A DNA stretch of 64,000 nucleotides from Hexactinellida sp. DTS-2022 (GCA_028753945.1 JAPNXP010000002.1:7750001-7814000), one strand, 5' to 3'; counted from the first letter of the stretch, positions 46,534 to 58,137 are shown. Notes: generated from the sequence alone by a model not told the origin. Numbers and translations are program-made.

Positions 46534-46720
46534 CATCTGTGAGATCTGTGTTTATACCGAGGAAGAAGGTCTTGTAGGTATCGGACTCGGTATACCTTTG
46601 CCACCCGAAGATTTACTATGGGTACAATGCGAAGACTGTGCGAAGTGGTATCACCTCCTGTGCCTGGGAATGGAAAAGGAAGATCTGCCAGCAGGTGACT
46701 GGAGATGTGGTAAGTGTTAG
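46534..46720 (+). other. PHD finger at the end of the F6 transposase
   Basis: The spacing CEIC, then WVQCEDCAKWYHLLC, then WRCGKC gives the Cys4-His-Cys3 pattern of a PHD finger, including the tryptophan before the third cysteine. The protein stops right after the last cysteine. PHD fingers read histone H3 tails in general; a role in choosing chromatin targets is only inferred. An acidic, Thr/Ser-rich linker precedes it. Confidence 0.88.
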
Positions 46721-47310
46721 TTCAGTATATGTATATGTTTAGTGTAGTATTGTAACAAAAAAAACAAAAAAAATTATTATAAAACAAAAAACCCACAAAA
46801 AAATAACAAAAAAATTGAAATTCATAAAAAAAAATACTTATATAAACCTTAGAATGTATTATTCAGTGTTTCTTCATTAGTATAGTCTAATTAGTTCCTA
46901 ATCATATAAACTTCTCCGTATTGTCAATCATTTCCTCCCTTTCACATATCAGTTTATTTTTATCAATTTATTTATTCTTATATATATTCATGCTATTTTC
47001 TATAGATATTTATCTATTTCATTTATCCTATTATTCATTAGATTGTTGTATTTATATTCATTCAATTATTATAAATGTTAGTAATTACATTTTTCGTGTT
47101 TGTATGTGTGTACGTATGTCTTGTCTTTCTCTAGGTATAGTTCTAATCCGAACTACTCATGAGACTTATGGAGAGTCGAAACCTAGAAAATTTTATAATA
47201 TTGCTTTTAAATTATTGTATACACCCTCTAGAAAACGTTAGAATTGATTCAAACATCAAAACAATTATTTTATAATTTTTTATTTTTTTGATTTTTCAAA
47301 TTATTTTGTT
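46721..47310. other. A-rich and T-rich low-complexity tail of F6
   Basis: 46750-46850 is A-rich with AAAACAAAAAA words directly after the transposase stop, a possible 3' UTR. 46920-47140 is TTTATTTAT-like low complexity; the long open frame there reflects composition. Confidence 0.5.
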
Positions 47311-47835
47311 TTGACAGTCGAAACGTGCCAACATGTACACGCATTCCAAAAAAAGTTTGCTAGTATTTGATGATTTGAAAATTCTGCATTATTTAGATAG
47401 TACTGTTAAATAACCTCCACCTAAAAACAACGCTTCAAATACTTCTATTGATGTGTTATAAGTATTTGAACCACAAAATGCAAAATAATCATGAATAATT
47501 GCCTTGGATTCACTTTACTGACTACAAATTTTCTCGTAAGCATGAAATTGCTGAATATTAAAGGTGAAGGTGTTACACTAGTATATGTATAGAATAAATA
47601 AAGCTTAATCAGCACTTGAACTAGTGTGGTTATTTTGAAAAAATGTTTACCGTAAATTCAGTCGGGTATAGGAATTTAATATTACGCAATATGGAACTAT
47701 AATCAATCACTCGAGCGAATATTATTCGAATTCAATTTTGATTGCAGATTTATGTAGCCTATAGATATGGCTAAAACTGATATATGTTTGGATTTGAAGG
47801 GGACGTTATTAGTGAAGGTGTGGGTCGAGCCTTAT

Positions 47836-48360
47836 ACAATGTTATTCAAATTGATTCCGAAAATAGAACAAAGGAAGTTATACAGTGGTGATTATATGCT
47901 TAGTTATGTAATTACAGTCTAGTATAGAGAGTTTCAATGCAATATTCAAAATATTGTGGAAACCACCCATATCGCTAATACATTCTTGGCAGCAAGCATC
48001 CTTAAATGTGTAATATAAGTATATATTGTTGCACATAAACTTTTCCTAATTTGGTATAATTAGTTATACCTCATTACACTGGTATACATAAATTTTGCTG
48101 ATATGTTTTTAGCAATAATTCTATATTCTATATATGTTATTAACTAATTACGCACCATTTTTGCACCTCCAAAGGGTCTCAAGAAGAATTTAAGAATTAT
48201 TTAATGCAATAGAACTACTTTTTCAAAAATTATTATTTTATATATAAATTGTCTTGTATTTTCAAAAACATCGTTTTATTAAACATTTCAATTCATTTTA
48301 ACATTTAAATATTTTTTCCTCATTACTAGCAGCGTAAATACAATTAGGTATTTCTGTATT
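47836..48360. other. No recognised feature
   Basis: AT-rich spacer between F6 and the zinc-motif pseudogene. It could hold the latter's 5' region. Confidence 0.4.
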
Positions 48361-48364
48361 ACGA

Positions 48365-49665
48365 ATGCCAAGATTTTGCAGATATTCTCCAGACAAGTTT
48401 TGCTATGTTTGTGGAAATTATACCACATTTGATCAAAGGCAAAATATCACCAAAGCGGTGAGACGATGTTATTTTGCTTATTTCGGCTGCCATGTTGGAG
48501 ATCAAGATAAGGTATGGGCACCTCATAGTGCATGTAGGACGTGTATCGAAATCTACGCTTGTGGAATGCAGGCAATAGAAAGAAGATGCCATTTGCGGTT
48601 CCAATGATATGGAGAGAACCAACATGTTGTGCCACAGATTGTTATTTCTGTTTGACTAATGTAGATGGTATCACAAAGAAGAACAAGGGCAGTATTGTGT
48701 ACCCGAACGTACCGTCAGCCATCAGACCAGTTCCACATTCAGATGAATTGCCTGTACCAGTTCCCTCAAATAAACTGCTTGATATAGGAAGTGACAGTGA
48801 AGGCAGTGGGGAAGAAGAAGAGTACATCCCACAAGAAAAAGAACAATTACCTCAGCCTTTTGATCAGAATGAACTTGATGACTTAATCCGAGATCTAAAT
48901 TTATCAAAATCAGCATCAGAGATTCTTGCTTCACGTTTGAAAGAAAAGAATCTGTTGCTTCCAGGAACGAGAATTTAAAAATATCGAAATCGGGAACAAG
49001 ACTTTCTTAATTTTTTTAATGTGGAGGATTCACTTGTGTACTGTGTGGATGTTCCGGGTCTGGTAGAAAGGCTAGGAGTAAAATATGACTCTAGAGAATG
49101 GAGCTTGTTCATTGATTCGTCCAAAAGGAGCTTGAAGGGAGTTTTACTCCACAATTGGAACAAGCTGGCGTGCATCCCAGTGGCACATTCAGTTCAAATG
49201 AAAGAGAGCTACGACAACATGAAAATCCTCCTGGCTGCACTAAAATACAGCTTACATCAATGGTTGATTTGTGGAGATCTCAAAGTTATCTCATTACTTC
49301 TTGGGCAGCAAGGTGGTTACACGAAGTATCCATGTTTTATGTGTTTGTGGGATAGTCGCGCAGACGCAAGACATTACGTCCAAAGGTTTTGGCCAATGAG
49401 AGACCAACTGACTCTTGGAGAGCACAATGTAATTTTGGAGCCCCTGGTGGATTGCAAGTACGTGTTGTTGCCACCTCTTCACATTAAACTTGGTTAATGA
49501 AGAATTTTGTAAAAGCATTACCAAAAGATAGTGCTGGTTTTTTATACCTAGTGCAAAAATTCCCAGCTATTTCAGATGCGAAGATAAAAGGTGGTATCTT
49601 CGTGGGACCGCAAATTCGAGAGTTATTCAAAGATCACCTCTTTGTTAGCAAGCTTAAACACTAGG
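48365..49665 (+). pseudogene. Multi-copy arthropod-type zinc-motif protein, broken
   Basis: The N-terminus has FCYVCGNYTTFDQRQNI, AYFGCHVGDQDKVWAPHS, and a CRTC pair, followed after a frame change (~48545) by KKMPFAVPMIWREPT, DCYFCLTNVDGI and PSAIRPVPHSDELPVP, an acidic linker (GSGEEEEYIP), and from about 49021 EDSLVYCVDVPGLVERL, LFIDSSKRSLKGVLLHN, ICGDLKVISLLLGQQGGYTK, FMCLWDSRADARHYV and LLPPLHIKLG. After another frame change near 49495 comes MKNFVKALPKDSAG through VGPQIRELFKDHLF. An in-frame stop lies near 48976. I recall this architecture as an abundant, uncharacterised family in insects, spiders and some other invertebrates, with a further C-terminal part containing DEQGERFHQD; that part is missing here. 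The copy number suggests a transposon origin, but its superfamily and function are unknown to me. Confidence 0.7.
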
Positions 49666-49669
49666 TATT

Positions 49670-50150
49670 TAAAATATTATTCTATGTTGATAATATTTGG
49701 AAACGCATCTATTGGTTTAATATGTCTTACTATGAGAATAGACCGTTTTTTTACGCGATTTCGTTTTACGCGGGATTTTCAAGGAACGCATCTACCGCGT
49801 AAAAAGAGGGATACCTGTATTTGAAATGATCTGGAATGTTTTGCAAAGGGGAATTCCATGTCAAGTCGACCAGTCATTTCACCACTATAAATCGATTTGT
49901 CTGAAAATTGCTGTGTAGCAAGCTACTAGCAAGTCTTTACTATTCTCAAAATTTTAGACCAATCGGCACTGTTGTTTTTGATTTGTGACGTCACAAAATT
50001 TCATTTTTTTGTTGATTATCCAAACCTTTTTCAAAATGTTGAAGCACCATCTCACTTCAAACTCGTATAACTTTTGTTATAATTATCCAATTCTTTTAAA
50101 AATTGCTAAATATGTTTTAATAGATGGAAAATTCAAATCAGACGGATATA
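49670..50150. other. Fragmentary repeat sequence
   Basis: 49735-49820 has TTTTACGCGATTTCG and TACCGCGTAAAAAGAGGGA, which looks like the end of a small element. The rest is AT-rich and shared in part with other repeat interiors. No gene. Confidence 0.4.
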
Positions 50151-50154
50151 TTAA

Positions 50155-51551
50155 CGGTATTCCCCGGACGAAAATTTGTCGATTATGTAAGAAAAATAAA
50201 TTTATCCCGAAATATATTTTCTTTTGCCAAACAGTAGTGACGGACAATATATATAGTTTGCACAAAGTTTTAACACTTTTCCATCGTATTTTCAGAGATA
50301 TGACCACTTGGGTCAATCAGTCGATAGGATTTCACCGTTTCTATCGATTGTTCGTGCTTCATTATCCAATATTGGAAAGACTGGAGTCAACATAACTTTT
50401 TCCATGGTTTGTCAGACAAAAATAATCAACAAATGATCAAAAAAAATCGCAAAAAGTGAAAATCTAAACATTTATGGTTTATAATCTCATTCGAGGGTAC
50501 GTTTTCTTGCCCATTTTTTTCTTCTCAGACACCCGAGCAGCTAGAATCAACTTTTACGTCTCAAAATGCTCGCAATACCAGACTTCCTATCCGTCAATAA
50601 TACTTTTCGTGACCCTAACACGCACCGTTTTCAAAATGATCCATATCTGGGCATCTAATGTGCCCAATTTTGATGACGCAGCAAATTTCCTCTCCTGAAG
50701 TGTAGACGCTAGAGCTTAGGTCTAAATATCTAATCACATCAAAATATCCCATTTCAAACTTATTGGAAGAACAAATGAGACCATTATCCAAAAGGCTACA
50801 ATTCTATAAATACCCATGCCCATATATGGTGGTGTCATTTCTGAGATGTGACCATAAGATTGAAATTAAAAAAGTAGCTAGAGCTTAGCTCTAACTTTCC
50901 AGTCGTATCAATGATCCATTTTAACCAATACCCGAAAACTATTAGCGATATATTCCCCAAAGTTTCGGAAATAATAACAATAATAAACTTTGTAAGTTTC
51001 TTTCTCAGAATATTATTGTTGACCATAGTGACGTAGACGGGGGACATCACTGGGACCAGAAAAGTGTACTTAGAGTTCTGAAAATTTTCGCACATATTAT
51101 TATAGTGTTTTTGAACTGATCGGCCACTACGAATCCTAAATTTCAAATTTTACACCCGGCTGTGCTTGTTTAAAGTTTGATTAGAGGATAAATCCATGGT
51201 ATTTCTGGCAAATTTGGTAAAATCAAAGAAAAAACCCTAGTCAGTTATCTGAATTAATTAGTGATCTATCTAAGTAATTTCATTGGACTCTAAACTAGTT
51301 GTATAGGCTTTACTGAAGTTCCTAAGATAAATTGATTATGAATCCATACTGATTGAAACTATGTTACCCCCTATGAAGCTCAAAAACGTGATTCTAAAAA
51401 TAACTCAATACTTCAATCAAAACAAAGGCTTCAATCAATTTCATAGTTCTATTTGCTCAATTTATTCTTCCTATTTTGGGGTTTAGATAAACTTAAGCAT
51501 AAGCTCTGGATTCTACCCATATAAAAGGCATAAATCGTCCGGGGAATACCC
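50155..51551. mobile_element. F8 TTAA element, 1.4 kb
   Basis: It starts CGGTATTCCCCGGACGA and ends with the inverse of GGGTATTCCCCGGACGA, with TTAA at 50151-50154 and 51552-51555. It is 1397 bp. The centre holds the module shared with F5 and F9 (CCATATATGG at 50820). Open frames are not gene-like. Confidence 0.85.
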
Positions 51552-51555
51552 TTAA

Positions 51556-52386
51556 GTTATCAGTTGTTTTTATTAGTAAAATTAGAACTGAAACCAATAC
51601 CGGAAGTAGAACCGGAACCATGACGTGACAATAATGTATATTTTCTGATCTCTTTTATTTTATGGTAATTTATTGTATGTAGTCTTACGTCATTGTGTAG
51701 AAAATTTAATTATGGTTTCCATATCTTCCCATTGAGTTATTCACATTTTTGTCCTCTAAACGCTATTTATGTGATACTACAACTTATTAATGTTCTTTAT
51801 AAAAATAGAATACTGGCTAGAACCTTAATCTATTTCTATCATATTGATAAATATTTCATATTTAAATAATTATTATCACCAGTGTATTATACAGCCATTT
51901 GTAGACACGCTCCTAATCCTGGTCTGATGCAATTTCATACGCCTAAATCACAAATTATTGTTACCGTATAGGAGAGTATTCCAAATTTTCGCGCTCCTAA
52001 ATTCCAATTTTCCAAAAATCATACTCCAAAAGGAGCGTCTCGTGCTCCTGGATAATTCCTTGATTATCACTCATTCCAACAGCATTATACAATTGATATA
52101 CGTATGTATCAGAAATTTGTGTTTTGTGGTATGTTTGACCTCCGATACACTACACATGTTAATTAAGTGCATTAAGTGCATTAGTATTGTTGCAATGTAT
52201 AATTGGAATGCAATTGATTAAACAAATGAACTGTGAACTTACTTACATTAACTAATGGTCGTTGTCACACTGTTATTTGGGCCTACTTAATACCAATGTA
52301 TTGGTTATTTACATTATTATTCAAATAATTAAGATTGCTTATAATTCATGATTTGATAATTGTCTTTGATGTAATATTCATATATA
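51556..52386. other. No recognised feature
   Basis: AT-rich sequence without element ends or coding similarity that I can identify. Confidence 0.45.
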
Positions 52387-52689
52387 CAGTACCTCCTGCT
52401 AATCTAACATAGGTGTTCCGATTCAACTAAAATCTCTTCCGATTAGTGAATTCGTTCCGGGTAGGGATGTAATTCATTTTCTATAGGCATCTATAAAATG
52501 AGACCCCAATATTCCGACCCGCTCTTATTAATCCATACAAATCATATAGTACACTACCTTATACTTATTTTTGTATAATTTCAATGTATTATATATACAA
52601 ATATTTATGATTTACCCTCTTTTATATGAAAAATATTTTGGTATCTCCTGTTCGGACTAGCGAGGGTTCGAATTAGCGAGGGTATACTG
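52387..52689. mobile_element. Pogo/Tigger-like MITE, second copy
   Basis: The left end is CAGTACCTCCTGCTAATCTA and the right end CGAATTAGCGAGGGTATACTG, with TA on both sides. It is 303 bp and more diverged than 18770-19100. It shares GTTCCGATTCAA and GATTAGTGAATTCGTTC. Confidence 0.8.
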
Positions 52690-52691
52690 TA

Positions 52692-53090
52692 TTTCCAAAT
52701 GGATTACGTACGTTTATATATTTACAATTTAATCTCTTGCTACATTTGAAAATCAGTAATTAGCTTCATGTCCATAGATGAGATTTTAAACTTCCTTGAA
52801 CGTTTTGAAGTTTTTGGTGTGGATATATAGCCTATTACATCATTTTGAGGGACATAACAAACGTCTTCTGTTGAGTGCCAATATAAACTATTTTCAGGAC
52901 GCCCTGGTCCTTTTGGATGCATAAAGCTGACTTCTATATCACCTTCTTCCTCACAGACTTCTTTAAGGGAAAGCGGAAGTGATCAAAGTTGCAAAAGGAG
53001 TTTAAAGGAAAAAATATTTTTAAATCGATGTTTACATCTGTCTCTTTTAGATTCTCACACATCTATCTACTAATCTACTCTCTATATATC
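52692..53090. other. Unrecognised, weakly coding-looking on minus strand
   Basis: The minus strand at 52740-52922 encodes HPKGPGRPENSLYWHSTEDV and CYVPQNDVIG, which looks like real protein sequence (perhaps a transposon-protein exon), but it is too short to place. Confidence 0.25.
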
Positions 53091-53148
53091 ATATATGTAT
53101 CTATATCTATATCTATATCTATGTATCTATCTATGTATATCTAGCACT
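53090..53148. repeat. TATC microsatellite
   Basis: Run of TATCTATATC/TATCTATG words next to the F9 TTAA. Confidence 0.85.
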
Positions 53149-53157
53149 ATATATTAA

Positions 53158-55201
53158 GGGTGCTCTGTACTGATATTTTGACACCCGACGACCTAATGTT
53201 TTTATTGCGTTTTTGGATAGTACTAATATATCTAAGATATCCCTGAAAATATTAGAGTTCTACTATGTATATATCCTTAGTTATGAACTAGACAATGTCA
53301 ATATAGGCCTAATCCATACTAGCCAAATATTTACAAAAAAAATTTATGTTAGTTTTTAGCGCGAAACATGTCAATTATAAAATATACCTGAGTCAATACT
53401 CAATGTTTTAAATCGAACCGAAATATGCTTTTTCTTTAATCTACTCTATGTTATTGTCATTTTTGTGAAATTGGTCAAAAAAAAACCACAATTTTTCATT
53501 AAAAGTATACTAATTCAATTTTTTTGTATTAAATTGCCAAAACTGCCCGCTTTTAAAACATGCGCCTACATATACTGAGCATTTTAAAAAAAAGTTTGAC
53601 TTTCTAGAATAAAAATTCTCTTTTTTACATCCATATGCCCAAATGGTCTTTTTTTACACCTTCATAATTAGCATTTAATTAATTTGTGTCGAAGTGGCTG
53701 AGTCCAGAATATGAAAGTGCGAGGAAAAGGAGTTCCTAAACTGCATAAAATAGATAATGTCATTTGAAATTGAATTAGACTATTTTTAGAAATTTAGAGC
53801 TAAGCTCTATCTCATTTGGATCAGAAGTTGGATTTTTGTCAGCTTTTTAACATATTGCCACTTTGACACCACCATATTTGGGCATTTGAAATCAGAACAC
53901 ATCATTCGAATTATAATATAATCCCAAAAGTTTATCCAATGAGTAAGAAATAGTATCATGATGTGACTAGAATTTTAGAGCTAGTCTCTGCTGTCCAGAG
54001 ATCAAGAGTTACAAAATTTGCTTCGTCATCAAAATTGGGCACATCAAATTACCATATATGGTCATGTTAAAAAGTGTGACACCTAGAGTCCTAAAATGTA
54101 TTATAAACGTATAGAAAGTCAGGTATTTACAGTATTTTCTAATGCCTATGATCATTTTATCTCAAAGCGTTTCTGAAATATCAACAGGTGTGAAATGTCA
54201 GATTTTTTGCCCCCTTCTGTGGCCCAAAAGTCCATAACTTATCGAATAATGATTGGATCTAGTTGTGTAACGTCTCATTTTGTGCGCAAATGCTATTTCC
54301 ATATTTGTATTACCAAATTGGTGTTTTATAAAATACTTTATTGTATATTTGAGGGCCTTGAGGTGTGAAAATATGACAAAACAGACAAAACCATAGTCAT
54401 AAATTGGTCATAACTCATGATATTTTATTGTAAAAGTGTTGAAAACAAATGCTACGCATAGATAAGAAGCTGGCGCATTTTTATGAAGAATAACAGAATT
54501 ATTCTGCTGTCCAATTTCCCACAGTAATATATGATCACCGGGTACTTGCATACCCTTCATATTCTTTTATGCCCCTAATTTCCTAATTTTTGACATATTC
54601 CTGAACTTTTTGACGTGAACCTGTATATTTTGACCTGTAGATTCCGAAATTTTTAATTTTGGGAACAATATATGGCAGTGTAGAATTTTATTACCTCTTT
54701 TGATGTTGAAATTCGGAAAAATTCGTGGGCCGCAGCCTTAGAATGCTTATAAAACCAAAAATAATAATCAGAAAGTCAAAAAATTTCTCTGGGGTAACAC
54801 ATGATGCATCCTCAGACCCTTGAACTAGAATTGAAAAATTTTTCTTCTAACATTTTATAACGATAGTTTAGTGCACGACTGCGTTTTATGATTATTTTGA
54901 AAAAATGCCCTTTAGCATCGTTTCTTCTGCAAAAATAAATAAAATAAAAATTATTACTGAGAGGAAATAGTCTCATAATAATATGTTCAAAAATTCAAAA
55001 AGATTCAACAATTTTTGAAAAAATGTCATGCCCATATAAGGAAGTCGACGTCTTATTTTATTAAAAAACACCATCTTGATTGAAAATTAAGAAAAAAAAA
55101 ATCATAGAAGTCAATCTCTATCTCATCTAGAGTATTCCTAGTAGTAAATTATGCAATTCTGAGATACACCGTGAACGCCCGAATATCAATACAGATTACC
55201 C
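53158..55201. mobile_element. F9: 2.04-kb TTAA element, copy 2 (inverted)
   Basis: Begins GGGTGCTCTGTACTGATATT and ends CGAATATCAATACAGATTACC plus C, with TTAA at 53154-53157 and 55202-55205. It is collinear along its length with 23102-25144 in reverse and 1 bp different in total length. It is non-coding. Confidence 0.92.
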
Positions 55202-55205
55202 TTAA

Positions 55206-55698
55206 ACGCGATGATTATTTGTCCGTCTGCATTTTGATTCGGAACTGTAATTATAAGGAATAATTATATAATTGAAATTTGGCAAGGAGATTTGGTTATA
55301 AATTGAAGGAGCAGTTAAATTTTTAAGAATTATTTAAATATTAGTAATAATTGTCTGTTCAGCAGTTTTGGCAAAAGATTGCACGAATTTTTTCGTTAAT
55401 TTTTCTTTACTTTCCATAATATTGAATTTATTACAAACGGCATAACATCTGAAATAGCATTTACTTTCATACTAGCGAGGGCCGCAGGCCCGAGTGCAAG
55501 TTGTAAGAACGCGCGTAGCGCGGACGAGCAGCTTGTATACATAAAAATTTCATAGAGCAAAAATCATTACTTTTTCTAAAATCTTGGTTGAAAGCTCCAA
55601 AAATCCTGAATTGAGCAATCGACGCTCAAAGTTTTCCCTGCAAATACAATTAGAACTAATCTATCACAGGGTGTTTCATCCCGGGATGGAATCATCAG
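55206..55698. other. No recognised feature
   Basis: AT-rich, with a small GC-richer patch at 55475-55540 (GAGGGCCGCAGGCCCGAG, then GCGCGTAGCGCGGACGAG). The patch resembles a degraded element end. Confidence 0.4.
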
Positions 55699-55702
55699 TT
55701 AA

Positions 55703-56261
55703 GGAGTAGAATCAAAGGTTTTTTCTCCATTCTCTATTGTATGTCTCTACAAAGTTTTTGTAAACGCTCTAATTCTGATTGGCCCGTGACTGGAAGTCCA
55801 TAAGAAGTCATTCAGAATTTATTCTGGAAGATTCTATTTAATATTCGTGTCAGGATAATTCAAAACGTCAAAATTCAACCCTTAGGGGTCAAAAATGGAC
55901 CATCGGCAAAAAGTCCGTCAAATTCAATCAGATTACTTTTTAGATTAATTAAAACTTACTGAGACAATCAGCGGAAGATTTTAAACGGTGAAATTAGGAT
56001 GGCAAGTATATAACTGGTGTATTTATACCCATGATGAACAAAAGTTGCCATGGGGTCTTTTTGTCCGATTTTCCGAATTTATTTAAGATTTTGGGACGTT
56101 TTGAATTATCCTGACATGAATATTCAATAGAATCTTCCAGAATAAATTCTGAATGACTTCTTATAGACTTCCAGTCACGGGCCAATCAGAATTAGAGCGT
56201 TTACAAAAACTTTGTAGAGACATACAATAGTAAATGGATAAAAAACCTTTGATCCTACTCC
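55703..56261. mobile_element. F11 TTAA foldback element
   Basis: Starts GGAGTAGAATCAAAGG and ends CCTTTGATCCTACTCC, with TTAA at 55699-55702 and 56262-56265. Arms of about 180 bp are closely inverted (for example GACTGGAAGTCCATAAGAAG at the left). It is 559 bp. Confidence 0.9.
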
Positions 56262-56265
56262 TTAA

Positions 56266-56700
56266 GCTCCCATTCGCTTAAACATTGTATTTCGAATAAT
56301 TTGTTGGTTTGGGAATGATTTGGAACTGTCAATAGCAGTCCACATTCTTTTGGGACACTTTTTATGGCAAAATGTAATTCAATAACTATCTGAAATTGTT
56401 ATTTTTGTCATTATACATGTCAGTTTAGCTTTGGTTATATCAGGGACTTCTTTAAAATAGGGACTGTAAACTTAGTTTTACGGTAAATTCGCGTAGGCCT
56501 AAAACAGTATTGTTACTTATCGATATCCCGTAATCCGCTAATGCTAGAGACAGGAAATGTATTATTGTTGTATAGGAAGTCATATTTTGGGAGTCCAACG
56601 GTCATATTGGTTTATCGAAAATATTTGTGGAATGTAAGTTAAGTGCGATTTTCACACCTTCCATATATGGTAATATTGTTAAAATCTCGAGATTACTTAA
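56266..56700. other. Unassigned; contains one CCATATATGG
   Basis: No gene seen. CCATATATGG at 56661-56670 may mark another worn copy of the shared module. Confidence 0.35.
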
Positions 56701-56704
56701 TTGA

Positions 56705-56790
56705 CTTGATTTTCAGTTTGGGAAAATCTATGATCAGTTCGTTAAATCAAATCTACGTTCGTTAAATTGATTCTCAGTTCATTAAACGGA
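56705..56790. repeat. 20-bp minisatellite, left remnant
   Basis: About four units of the GATTCTCAGTTCGTTAAATC type, the same as the larger block at 58138-58450. The two blocks are separated by F3 and F1 sequences. Confidence 0.75.
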
Positions 56791-57115
56791 AATACATTGG
56801 AAAAAAGTCGTATAAGTACCAAAACTGATGTCTGTCCGGATAGAATTTCAAATATTATTAAGTTTTATTCATCACTATTTTTTAGAACAAAATATTCATA
56901 ATTTTATGCTAAAATTACTCAATCCAAATTTATTTAATTCTAAACAGACAGTCATCGCTAAATAGAGTAAGGAACATTTCATAATTGAGCTTACTATTCA
57001 AAATCATAATTCTATATAGTGAATTGTCGACAATTGGCAGGTATGGATTCATAATGTATACAAATTTGATTCGGCTATAACCGAGGATATATGAATTCTT
57101 AACGTCTAATATTAA
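56791..57115. mobile_element. F3 TTAA element fragment, split by F1
   Basis: It matches 25480-25523 joined directly to 26213 onward, so it lacks the F4 insertion. At TTAA (57112-57115) F1 interrupts it, and a worn remainder continues from 57839 to about 57920. Confidence 0.75.
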
Positions 57116-57834
57116 GGTTAAATTACGGCAGATTCACCCAAAAAAACACATGAATTTAGTTTTGAAGGTGGGAGTTTGAATTTCACATATATGATGGAAG
57201 ACATTATAGCTATATCGAAACTGAAAACGAAATCTAATTATCTTCCATAAATTCGAAATTATTGGGCTTGCAGTATTATGCTAATACAAAAGTCCCATAG
57301 GGGGATTTTTCAGACTCCACCTGATAAGTGTGTGGTTTGCAAGATCATTATTTGCTAAAGACCTGTACTGTGTGATCTATCAGATAGATCATCGTTATGG
57401 GCGGTTGGTGAGTGGTTTAGAATTTTGATAAGATCTAAATAAAAAATATTGCGACCTTTTGGAACCAAAAAATGAATAAAAAGTTCATATTTTCATGCGA
57501 AATTTGATAAAATGCTTGATAAAAAAAATTCCAAGTCATAATTCAAAAATGTAAACCGTCTACCTACTCCGTACGCTTATAATCTTTAAATATTGATTCT
57601 GAAAGCAAACATTGATGGCCGCATTGCCAAATTACCGCATAATATCTACCACCACTTTTGGAAATCGCCCTATGGGAGATTTGTATTAGCCAAATTTTGA
57701 AACCGACAAAAAATAAAAAGTATAATAGATAGGGACATTTTCTTTTTGGTTTATTGATTTGTATCGGATAGGTATATATTTCTCACAATTACAGATTAAT
57801 ACAAGAACTTTCATTCACGTGGGGTAATTTAACC
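57116..57834. mobile_element. F1 TTAA element, inverted copy
   Basis: GGTTAAATTACGG and GGGGTAATTTAACC are flanked by TTAA (57112-57115; 57835-57838). It is 719 bp, reverse orientation relative to 30249-30968. Confidence 0.9.
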
Positions 57835-57944
57835 TTAAGCAAATAAACAACTTTGTTATAGAGTATTTTAATGTTAATTTTAACTTTCTCATATTCGATA
57901 TTCGGAAATTGCATCTGGTTTTCCTCATCAGCAAATGAAAATCG

Positions 57945-58135
57945 AAGCTGTTAATTAACAGCTAGTTGCCAACTAATGCCATAATTGAAATATTGTTTAT
58001 ATATATTTGAACTGATAATATTGCATTTCTTTAATGTAATTTGGCTGTTAACAGCTAGAATTGGGCTGTTAACAGTTCAAATTGGTTGTTAACAGCTCAA
58101 ATTAGCTGTTAATTAACAGTTTAAATGGAAGTTAA
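57945..58135. repeat. Short repeats of AGCTGTTAATTAACAGCT / GCTGTTAACAGC
   Basis: Five to six imperfect units of about 22 bp, each a palindrome around TTAA or TTAACA, for example AGCTGTTAATTAACAGCT at 57946 and GCTGTTAACAGC near 58030. Confidence 0.75.
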
Positions 58136-58137
58136 CT

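Larger units (their letters stand above)
40944..46720 (+). pseudogene. Mutator-like transposase with C-terminal PHD finger, interrupted by hAT elements
   Basis: Coding pieces are 40944-42138, 43799-43976 and 45531-46720, about 850 codons. A low-complexity N-terminus is followed by a zinc cluster (CRNCQLGTLELYQK, HLSC, CKQC), then the Mutator-like domain: RLCGIGEPNLRLYHACMN, SYDGAYQIRSKKGGG, SPYCFAAAIS, CNTCRQC, and after the first insertion VVSDGDNKTDAAL and ECLSHVLKRMKTNL. The SYDG and VSDGD aspartates are the likely catalytic pair. Both hAT elements duplicated 8 bp of codons and leave the frame intact once discounted. Two further lesions exist: a TAG near 45570 and a frame change near 46330. 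A PHD finger closes the protein. The role would be element excision and integration. Assignment to Kolobok versus Mutator is unresolved. Confidence 0.85.
39340..47831. mobile_element. F6: 8.5-kb TTAA element carrying a Mutator-like/PHD transposase
   Basis: Left end GGCTCGACCCACACCTTCA after TTAA (39336-39339); right end TGAAGGTGTGGGTCGAGCC before TTAT (47832-47835). The outer ~100-150 bp at the left and ~430 bp at the right match the two ends of the 713-bp element at 33364-34076, so these ends belong to one family. Inside are a foldback element (39668-40735), the transposase pseudogene (40944-46720) and its hAT insertions. About 4.8 kb remains when the insertions are removed. This is the candidate autonomous source of F6. 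TTAA targets point to Kolobok or piggyBac; the protein is not piggyBac-like. Confidence 0.75.

Noticed and set aside
46921-47241. 106-codon hydrophobic protein
   Set aside because: Its composition follows TTTATTTAT-like low complexity, and no motif is seen.
52740-52922. Conserved exon of a host gene
   Set aside because: The minus-strand peptide looks protein-like but is only 60 codons with no domain I recognise and no second exon in view.
53154-55205. LTR pair formed by the two F9 copies
   Set aside because: The copies are inverted, carry TTAA flanks and inverted termini, and have no Pol sequence between them that would fit.
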